Positions 7,546 through 12,392 of a stretch of DNA of 12,392 nucleotides are shown here, one piece after another. Numbering within the stretch: position 1 is the stretch's first letter; every line of letters starts with the position of its first letter. This DNA comes from Campylobacteraceae bacterium (GTDB taxonomy: Bacteria; Campylobacterota; Campylobacteria; Campylobacterales; Sulfurovaceae), in the NCBI GenBank assembly GCA_027083075.1, contig JALWQQ010000239.1:1-12392 (forward strand). The letters are read 5' to 3'. The notes beneath the pieces are model-generated. The model did no database searches. It worked only from the letters and a program-made list of their open reading frames with translations, and was not told where the DNA came from. The position numbers and the translations under genes were made by a program.

Positions 7546-7556
7546 GCTACACTCCT
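7493..7556 (-). promoter_or_regulatory. Long-range pairing between leader SD and its Leu codons
   Basis: AGGAGTGT (7556-7549), which contains the leader-peptide ribosome-binding site, is perfectly complementary over 8 bases to ACACTCCT (7500-7493), which spells Thr-Leu-Leu codons 16-18. If formed, the pairing hides the leader start site; translation through the Leu codons would break it. This is visible as complementarity only. Confidence 0.35.
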
Positions 7557-7573
7557 TAAGCTTCATTGCGGGG

Positions 7574-7602
7574 AGTATAGCAGGAGTCACCCGTTTTGTC
7601 AA
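7574..7602 (-). promoter_or_regulatory. Sigma-70 promoter of the leuA leader transcript
   Basis: On the minus strand a perfect -35 TTGACA (7597-7602), exactly 17 bases, then -10 TATACT (7574-7579). The predicted start near 7567 gives a leader of about 190 bases before leuA. The promoter lies immediately after the pssA stop, so leuA is transcribed separately from the upstream operon. Confidence 0.85.
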
Positions 7603-7611
7603 GGATAAAGA

Positions 7612-8331
7612 TTATCGTTTAAACTTGGGGCGTCGTTCATTGAGTGTTTTCATGGCTCTCAGTGGACCGTAGAGTGTATAGAGTGTGACGATCAGCGCAA
7701 AGCCTTCGCTGCTAAAGAGATAGAGCAACGAAGCGCACAGCAGCAGCACGATCATCGTCTTAAAAACCATCGGCTTGTCGAGTTGCACCTTTTTAAAAGA
7801 GGGGTAGCGCACATTGCTAACCATGAGCAACGAGAGCAGTAGCGTCGCGATCAAGAGGGGCAGGCGGAGCGCATCAAACGCATAGTTTTGAAGCAATACC
7901 ACCCACATGGCGATAAAGAGTGCCGCAGTCGGGATAGGAAGACCGATAAAGACATTGGGATCGCTTTTGGCACTTGAGATATTGAACCTTGCCAAGCGGA
8001 TTGCACCGAAGATCACATAGAGTGCACTCACCAGAATGCCGAATTTTCCGTAGTTTTCACCGGTAAAGAGATAGAGTAGAAGTGCCGGTGCCACACCGAA
8101 GGAGACGATATCCGCCAGTGAGTCGAACTCGACACCGAAGCGGCTACTTGTGCCGGTTAGTCTTGCGATCCTGCCGTCAAGCCCGTCAAAGAGTAGTGCC
8201 AAGAGGATCAGCCATGCCGCAGTAGTAAGGTTTCCGTGTATCGCTTCGATGATGGAGACGATGCCGCTAAAGATCGATGCGGCGGTAAAGAGATTGGGGA
8301 GGATGTAGATAAGCTGCGCCTGCTTATGCAT
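7612..8331 (-). CDS. pssA: CDP-diacylglycerol--serine O-phosphatidyltransferase (phosphatidylserine synthase)
   Basis: An integral membrane enzyme that joins CDP-diacylglycerol and serine to phosphatidylserine, the precursor of phosphatidylethanolamine. The 239-residue protein holds the full CDP-alcohol phosphotransferase motif D-x2-DG-x2-AR-x8-G-x3-D-x3-D, with D49, D52, G53, A56, R57, G66, D70 and D74. These coordinate the metal ions and CDP group at the cytoplasmic face. Several hydrophobic segments of transmembrane type follow (for example about 77-90, 95-112, 125-148 and 160-175). The length and the type II (Bacillus/Helicobacter-like) form fit. The start lies 2 bp after the ftsH stop, with AGAGG in the ftsH tail as its ribosome site, so the two genes are translated from one transcript. 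Confidence 0.93.
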   Translation of the reverse strand: MHKQAQLIYILPNLFTAASIFSGIVSIIEAIHGNLTTAAWLILLALLFDGLDGRIARLTGTSSRFGVEFDSLADIVSFGVAPALLLYLFTGENYGKFGILVSALYVIFGAIRLARFNISSAKSDPNVFIGLPIPTAALFIAMWVVLLQNYAFDALRLPLLIATLLLSLLMVSNVRYPSFKKVQLDKPMVFKTMIVLLLCASLLYLFSSEGFALIVTLYTLYGPLRAMKTLNERRPKFKR

Positions 8332-8333
8332 CG

Positions 8334-10334
8334 TTACGCCTCTTGCGAATCCTCATTTTGCCCCTCGTTATTCTCTTCGTCTTCTTTTTCCGATTTCTCT
8401 TCGACGCCGTCGTTGTGTGCCAAGCGAGAGGGTTTGTCGTATCGCTTTTCGAACGCTTCGATGATCTCGCGTACGGTGTGCCCCTCGATCACCTCTTTTT
8501 CAAGCAGCTCTTTGACCATCGCTTCGATCGCCTCGGCGTATTCGTTTAGCGTCGCTTTGACATACTCATAGCGCTCATTAAGGATACGCTTGATCGTCTC
8601 GTCGATCGCCTCGGCGGTCTTTTCGCTATACTCTTTGACCACTTGTCCGCCGTTGAGGAAAGCGCCGCCGACATTTTTCTCAAGAACCATCAGACCCGCC
8701 ACGTCGCTCATGCCGTACTTGGTGATCATCTCGCGCAAGATATCGGTGGCGCGTTGCAGGTCGTTTCCGGCACCCGTAGAGATCTCCTTTAAAAAGACCT
8801 CTTCGGCGGCGCGACCGCCGAGTAGCACGTCGATCTCTGCCATCAATTCGTGTTTTTGCATCAAAAACTTGTTCTCTTCATCGGGCAGATGAAGGGTATA
8901 GCCCAATGCACCCAGGCCGCGCGGAATGATGGAGACCTTTGTGACGCGTGTTGCACCCTCGGTGAGTTCCGCCATCAGAGCGTGACCGCTTTCGTGGTAA
9001 GAGACGATCTTCTTCTCTTTGTCGCTGATCTTGCGGTTTTTCTTCTCAAGCCCCACAAAGGCGCGTTCGATCGCTTCGAGCAGATCCTCTTGTTCGATCT
9101 CTTTTTTGTTTTTGCGTCCCGCCAAAAGTGCAGCTTCGTTGATGATGTTGGCGAGGTCAGCGCCCGCAAGACCCGCTGTCTGCTTCGCCACCTTTTCAAG
9201 ATCAACATCCTTGGAGAGCTTCACATCTTTGGAGTGTACCTTGAGTATCGCCAAGCGCCCCTCGAAGTCGGGTTTGTCGACCAAGACTTGCCTATCGAAG
9301 CGCCCCGCGCGCAGCAGTGCAGGATCAAGCGTCTCTGGACGGTTGGTGGCGGCCAAGACGATGACGGGCGTGTCGCTTCCGAAGCCGTCCATCTCCGCCA
9401 AGAGCTGGTTGAGGGTCTGTTCACGCTCGTCGTTACCGCCAAATTGCGCACCTGCAGCACGACTCTTGCCGATCGCATCGATCTCGTCGATAAAGATGAT
9501 CGAAGGCGCCTCTTTTTTAGCCTGCGCAAAGAGATCGCGTACACGGCTGGCGCCTACGCCCACGAACATCTCGATGAAGCTTGAGCCGCTTACGGAGAAA
9601 AACGGTACGCTCGCTTCGCCCGCTACCGCCTTCGCAAGTAGCGTTTTACCCGTACCCGGAGGACCGACCAGCAGCACCCCTTTGGGGATCTTAGCGCCCA
9701 GTTCGATATAGCGCTCGGGATACTTGAGAAAATCGACGATCTCTTTAACCTCCTCTTTTGCCTCTTCGACACCTTGTACATCGTCAAAGGTCACATCGGG
9801 CTTTTCGGAGTTGATAAGACCGTTTGCTTTGCCTGCGCCCAAAATGCCGCCGCCCATATTTTTGCTCATGCGTCGTGCCAAAAAGATCCAGATGGCAAAG
9901 AAGATCAAGATGGGGATCAGCGAACTGAGCAGATCAGTAAAAAAGCCGTTTCCGACGACCCCTTCGTAGGGGATGTGTTTACTCTCGAGTAGTGGAATAA
10001 GGTCTTTGTCGTAGGTGGGGATATTGGTAGCGATGTAGCGGATGCGTCTACCCGCCTCTTCGCCGATCGCTTCGATGACGCCGGGGGTGAGCTTGAGCTC
10101 TTTGATCTCACCTGCCTTGATCTTCTCTTTCATCTCCGAGTACTTCAGGTGCTTCGTAGCATAGACGCGTTGTTGTTGAGAGGCGATCATCGTTTCGAAG
10201 TTTTGCCCGCTGTTTCCGATAAAGAGTTTGAAGATAAAGATTACTACGATAGAGAATATCGCAAATGCAAGCAGGGGGTTGTTGTTGAAAAAGTTATTGT
10301 TGTTATTGTTGTCGTGTTGCGGTTGTTGTGCCAT
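8334..10334 (-). CDS. ftsH: ATP-dependent zinc metalloprotease FtsH
   Basis: A membrane-anchored hexameric AAA+ protease that extracts and degrades misfolded membrane proteins and selected cytoplasmic proteins. The 666-residue protein shows a first membrane segment (about 20-40), a small periplasmic domain, and a second membrane segment (about 135-154). The AAA module has Walker A GPPGTGKT (224-231), pore motif MFVG (256-259), Walker B IIFIDEID (279-286) and the second region of homology with arginine fingers R345 and R348. The protease domain has the zinc site HESGH (447-451) with D525 as third ligand. All catalytic residues are present. The extreme N-terminus is unusually rich in Asn (about residues 9-19) and the last 25 residues are acidic. 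AAGGAA at 10339-10344 supports the start at 10334. It is followed tightly by pssA. Confidence 0.98.
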   Translation of the reverse strand: MAQQPQHDNNNNNNFFNNNPLLAFAIFSIVVIFIFKLFIGNSGQNFETMIASQQQRVYATKHLKYSEMKEKIKAGEIKELKLTPGVIEAIGEEAGRRIRYIATNIPTYDKDLIPLLESKHIPYEGVVGNGFFTDLLSSLIPILIFFAIWIFLARRMSKNMGGGILGAGKANGLINSEKPDVTFDDVQGVEEAKEEVKEIVDFLKYPERYIELGAKIPKGVLLVGPPGTGKTLLAKAVAGEASVPFFSVSGSSFIEMFVGVGASRVRDLFAQAKKEAPSIIFIDEIDAIGKSRAAGAQFGGNDEREQTLNQLLAEMDGFGSDTPVIVLAATNRPETLDPALLRAGRFDRQVLVDKPDFEGRLAILKVHSKDVKLSKDVDLEKVAKQTAGLAGADLANIINEAALLAGRKNKKEIEQEDLLEAIERAFVGLEKKNRKISDKEKKIVSYHESGHALMAELTEGATRVTKVSIIPRGLGALGYTLHLPDEENKFLMQKHELMAEIDVLLGGRAAEEVFLKEISTGAGNDLQRATDILREMITKYGMSDVAGLMVLEKNVGGAFLNGGQVVKEYSEKTAEAIDETIKRILNERYEYVKATLNEYAEAIEAMVKELLEKEVIEGHTVREIIEAFEKRYDKPSRLAHNDGVEEKSEKEDEENNEGQNEDSQEA

Positions 10335-10374
10335 CAGCTTCCTTTTGTCGTATCTCTCGTCGTATTTCTATCAC

Positions 10375-10380
10375 ATTATA
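10375..10380 (-). promoter_or_regulatory. Candidate -10 element upstream of ftsH
   Basis: A perfect TATAAT on the minus strand within the 57-bp gap between prmA and ftsH, about 41 bases before the ftsH start. No convincing -35 is visible at 16-18 bases. It may add ftsH-pssA transcription on top of read-through from the his/prmA genes. Confidence 0.45.
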
Positions 10381-10391
10381 CTTAAACGGAG

Positions 10392-11213
10392 TTAATCGTT
10401 ACGGTAAAGCAGGGTGACCCACTCTTCTCGTGCGATGCGCGCTACAGGTGTTAGCGTGCGATAGCTCTCTTTAACACGCGCCTCTTTTTTATCTAAAATG
10501 CCCGAAAGGATCAGTAGCGCCCCCGGTTTAAGCGCACGTTGAAGCTGCGGCGCGATGATGCACAGAACATCGGCGATGATATTGGCGATGACGACATCAT
10601 ACGCTTGCGCTTGCGCCTTGTTGGCAGAGCCTTCCCATAGCGTGCGATAGTGTGCATTGTTACGTTCAAAGTTCTCTTTGGCGCTTTGTACCGCCAACGG
10701 ATCGGTGTCGCAAAGATCGACCGTCGCACCGAGTTTGGCTGCCGCAAGCGCCAAGATCCCCGATCCGCAGCCCACATCCAGCACCGTATTCCCCTCATGC
10801 ACCTGCGCGCCTATCGCTTCAAGGCAGCTGTAGGTTGTGGCGTGATGCCCCGATCCGAAAGCCAGCGCGGGGTCGACGATGATCTCTATCTTCTCATGAT
10901 GCGGCGGATGCCAGCTTGCTCTGATATAAAAGGGATCTACCTCGATAGGCGATACCGAAGCTTGATAGTGCGCGATCCAGTCACGGTTTTGCAATACCTC
11001 GATCTTGCTTGTAAAAGTAAAACCCTCGATCTCTTGCTCAAGGTGCGCAAGGGCATCAAGGAGCGGCTTGGGATCCGCTTCGCTTCGTATAATAAGCTGC
11101 TGTGTGCCGATCTCTACGCCGTCAAAGCCTTGCGCGGTGATAAAGTCTGCGATAAGCTCTTCGAAGCCGGCAGGAACCGCGAGGGTAAGCTTGTAGTAGT
11201 TATCTTGCATCAT
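10392..11213 (-). CDS. prmA: Ribosomal protein L11 methyltransferase
   Basis: A SAM-dependent methyltransferase expected to methylate lysines and the N-terminus of ribosomal protein L11 in the cytoplasm. The 273-residue protein has an N-terminal substrate-recognition domain (about 1-75) and the motif FGSGHHATT (119-127), corresponding to the AFGTGxHxTT signature of PrmA. The Rossmann methyltransferase core has SAM-binding LDVGCGSG (145-152), the acidic residues CDTDP (168-172) at the end of strand 2, and VIANIIADV (208-216) as motif IV. Two adjacent ATGs are possible: 11213 or 11210. The second is better spaced from AAGG in the hisA end. The gene overlaps the end of hisA by 14 bp, so it is likely translationally coupled to it. 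Confidence 0.95.
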   Translation of the reverse strand: MMQDNYYKLTLAVPAGFEELIADFITAQGFDGVEIGTQQLIIRSEADPKPLLDALAHLEQEIEGFTFTSKIEVLQNRDWIAHYQASVSPIEVDPFYIRASWHPPHHEKIEIIVDPALAFGSGHHATTYSCLEAIGAQVHEGNTVLDVGCGSGILALAAAKLGATVDLCDTDPLAVQSAKENFERNNAHYRTLWEGSANKAQAQAYDVVIANIIADVLCIIAPQLQRALKPGALLILSGILDKKEARVKESYRTLTPVARIAREEWVTLLYRND

Positions 11214-11916
11214 TCGCCTTGCGAAACGCTTCGCTTAGATCAAGTGTGCCTTCGTAAAAGGCTTTGCCCACGATCGTACCGTCGATGCCCGCTGCGAGGA
11301 GTGCTTCGATGTCGCGCATATCTCTCAGTCCGCCGCTGGCGATCGTCTCCAGTCCGCTTGATGCTTTGATCGCTTTGGTAAAGTCGATATTGATACCGCT
11401 AAGCATCCCGTCGCGCCCGACATCGGTGCAGATGATCGCCTCTACCCCGGCATCGGCGAACTTCTCAGCCAGTACGGTCGCTTTCATTTCGCTCACTTCC
11501 GCCCATCCTTCGACGGCGACCATCCCGTCGATCGCGTCGATGCCGACAACGATCGGATACTTTTGCGCCATCGCTTTGACAAAGTCTGGATCTTTGACCG
11601 CGACTGAGCCCAAGATCACCCGATCGATCCCTAAGTCAAGATACATGCGGATCGTCTCTTCGTCGCGGATGCCGCCGCCAAGTTCCAATTTCAAACCGGT
11701 GTTTTCACGAATCTTTTTGATCTGCTCTAAGTTTTTCGGCTCGCCCGCAAAGGCGCCGTTAAGATCGACCAGATGCACCCATTCGCTACCGAGTTCTTCA
11801 AAGCGTTTCGCTACTTGCCACGGCTCGTCGCTGTAGATCTTGGCACTCTCCATCAACCCTTTGGTGAGTCTAACCGCTTTGCCGTCTTTGAGATCTATCG
11901 CGGGAAGGATGGTCAT
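11200..11916 (-). CDS. hisA: ProFAR isomerase HisA (histidine biosynthesis)
   Basis: Catalyses the Amadori rearrangement of ProFAR to PRFAR, the fourth step of histidine synthesis, in the cytoplasm. The 238-residue (beta-alpha)8 barrel has catalytic D8 in LPAIDLKDG, the second catalytic aspartate D127 in [10 protein letters not shown]164 and D169 in CTDVGRDGM, and the two phosphate-binding loops LELGGGIRD (77-85) and [15 protein letters not shown] at 11921-11926 supports the start at 11916. The product of HisA is the substrate of HisH-HisF, and the partial hisH gene lies directly upstream. However, the usual tight spacing is replaced by a 157-bp repeat-bearing gap. Confidence 0.98.
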   Translation of the reverse strand: MTILPAIDLKDGKAVRLTKGLMESAKIYSDEPWQVAKRFEELGSEWVHLVDLNGAFAGEPKNLEQIKKIRENTGLKLELGGGIRDEETIRMYLDLGIDRVILGSVAVKDPDFVKAMAQKYPIVVGIDAIDGMVAVEGWAEVSEMKATVLAEKFADAGVEAIICTDVGRDGMLSGINIDFTKAIKASSGLETIASGGLRDMRDIEALLAAGIDGTIVGKAFYEGTLDLSEAFRKANDAR

Positions 11917-11937
11917 TGGGCACCTCGCGCCAAATGG

Positions 11938-12016
11938 AGTGAAGGGTGAAGAGTGATGAGTGAAGAGATAAGGAGTAGGGGCTTTAGCCCCGTCTTTTTA
12001 GTGAAGGGTGAAGGGT
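11938..12016. repeat. Degenerate 7-bp tandem repeats flanking a GC-rich hairpin
   Basis: From 11938 six consecutive 7-base units are readable: AGTGAAG, GGTGAAG, AGTGATG, AGTGAAG, AGATAAG and the degenerate GAGTAGG. After the hairpin at 11978-11991 the array resumes at 12000 with AGTGAAG, GGTGAAG and GGTG. The 14 bases AGTGAAGGGTGAAG occur exactly twice (11938-11951 and 12000-12013). The region fills most of the 157-bp hisH-hisA gap, and its composition differs from the coding sequence around it. Confidence 0.8.
11978..11999 (+). terminator. Hairpin with T-tract on the plus strand between hisH and hisA
   Basis: GGGGCT (11978-11983), TT, AGCCCC (11986-11991), then GTCTTTTT. It has the form of an intrinsic terminator for plus-strand transcripts, yet both neighbouring genes are on the minus strand. 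In the minus (his operon) direction the stem is not followed by a T-run, so it should not stop his transcription. It may be part of the repeat element or stop antisense RNA. Confidence 0.55.
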
Positions 12017-12073
12017 GTTTGTGTGCATTGCTTTGCGATCTTTTTTGAATCTGTTTTGTTTGCATGGATATCC

Positions 12074-12392
12074 TTAGAGGTTGATAAAGTTTTCGATGAT
12101 CTTCAGACCGTTGTCGTGACTCTTTTCGGGGTGGGGTTGGATGCCGTATATGTTGTCGTTTTGTACCGCACTGACAAATGCGTAACCGTAGTGTGTCTTG
12201 CCGATGACATATCGGTCGTCGCAAACTGCATGAAAAGAGTGGACAAAGTAGAGATAAAAGGCTTCGGGTAGTCCGGCAAAGAGTTTGCTGCTATTTGGCG
12301 GGGTCAGAGCCGCAGGCGATGCATCGCTTCGCAACATATCATCGGAGCTCAGACCCCTAAATAGTTCATTCCAGCCCATATGCGGTACCTTA
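12074..12392 (-). CDS. hisH: Imidazole glycerol phosphate synthase glutaminase subunit HisH, C-terminal part (cut by window edge)
   Basis: HisH releases ammonia from glutamine and passes it to HisF, giving imidazole glycerol phosphate and AICAR. The visible 106 residues start at KVPHMGWNEL, the conserved class I amidotransferase segment. They continue through YLYFVHSFHA and KTHYGYAFVSAVQ to the catalytic His and Glu in GIQPHPEKS and the terminal helix. The nucleophile Cys lies beyond the edge. Odd feature: between GWN and FVHSF there are 40 residues where Escherichia coli HisH has about 21. The extra residues (from RGLSSDD to AALTPP) are encoded by an imperfect palindrome at 12300-12357. The frame stays open and the later catalytic motifs are intact, so the protein is probably functional with an extra surface loop. 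Confidence 0.95.
   Translation of the reverse strand, partial: KVPHMGWNELFRGLSSDDMLRSDASPAALTPPNSSKLFAGLPEAFYLYFVHSFHAVCDDRYVIGKTHYGYAFVSAVQNDNIYGIQPHPEKSHDNGLKIIENFINL
12291..12364. repeat. Palindromic element inserted in frame in hisH
   Basis: The inner arms GGGGTCAGAGC (12300-12310) and GCTCAGACCCC (12347-12357) are complementary at 10 of 11 positions. They enclose a perfect inner palindrome GCGATGCATCGC (12316-12327). Outer flanks CTATTT (12291-12296) and AAATAG (12359-12364) also pair. The GGGGTC...GACCCC span is 58 bp, close to the size of the excess in the encoded protein (about 19-20 codons). This makes it look like a small inserted repeat of REP or Rickettsia-palindromic-element type. 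No second copy is in this window. Confidence 0.7.

Noticed and set aside
8850..9711. Two long overlapping plus-strand frames opposite ftsH
   Set aside because: Shadows of the AAA and protease domains of ftsH; codon pattern follows the minus-strand gene.

Overview
The window comes from a bacterial chromosome, most likely a member of Campylobacterota (the former Epsilonproteobacteria) of intermediate GC, such as a Sulfurovum-like sulfur oxidiser. I base this on gene order (hisH-hisA-prmA-ftsH-pssA-leuA in one direction), compact spacing, AT-rich -10 elements and the character of the proteins. The exact genus cannot be read from the sequence.

Layout. Positions 1-535: the start of a groES-groEL operon on the minus strand, with a near-consensus promoter and an HspR/HAIR-like inverted repeat just upstream of the -35 box. 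Positions 636-1002, plus strand: a small glutaredoxin-like protein and a CAT-anticodon tRNA. Positions 1177-4346, plus strand: a two-gene unit of unknown function, a small outer-membrane beta-barrel protein followed by an 870-residue lipoprotein that looks like a string of Ig-like domains; this is the most accessory-looking part. Positions 4429-5809, plus strand: serS and tRNA-Pro(CGG). Everything from 5824 to 12392 is on the minus strand. In order of transcription: hisH (partial), hisA, prmA, ftsH, pssA, then a separate leuA unit with its own promoter and a 22-codon leucine-rich leader peptide.

How the genes work together. hisH and hisA supply histidine biosynthesis steps. prmA modifies ribosomal protein L11. 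ftsH (membrane protease) and pssA (phosphatidylserine synthase) are separated by 2 bp and deal with membrane quality and phospholipid synthesis. leuA makes the first committed leucine intermediate and appears to be controlled through translation of a leader peptide ending in a cluster of Leu codons.

Three things stand out beyond ordinary housekeeping content. (1) The hisH reading frame carries a roughly 58-bp imperfect palindrome that adds about 19-20 residues at a site where HisH proteins are normally short. This is an in-frame palindromic-element insertion, resembling Rickettsia palindromic elements or REP sequences. (2) The leuA leader has a consensus promoter, a strong ribosome-binding site, a short leucine-rich ORF and competing RNA pairings, but no clear intrinsic terminator. 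(3) The hisH-hisA gap is filled by degenerate 7-bp tandem repeats around a GC-rich hairpin, so the his locus holds two different repeat types within about 430 bp.
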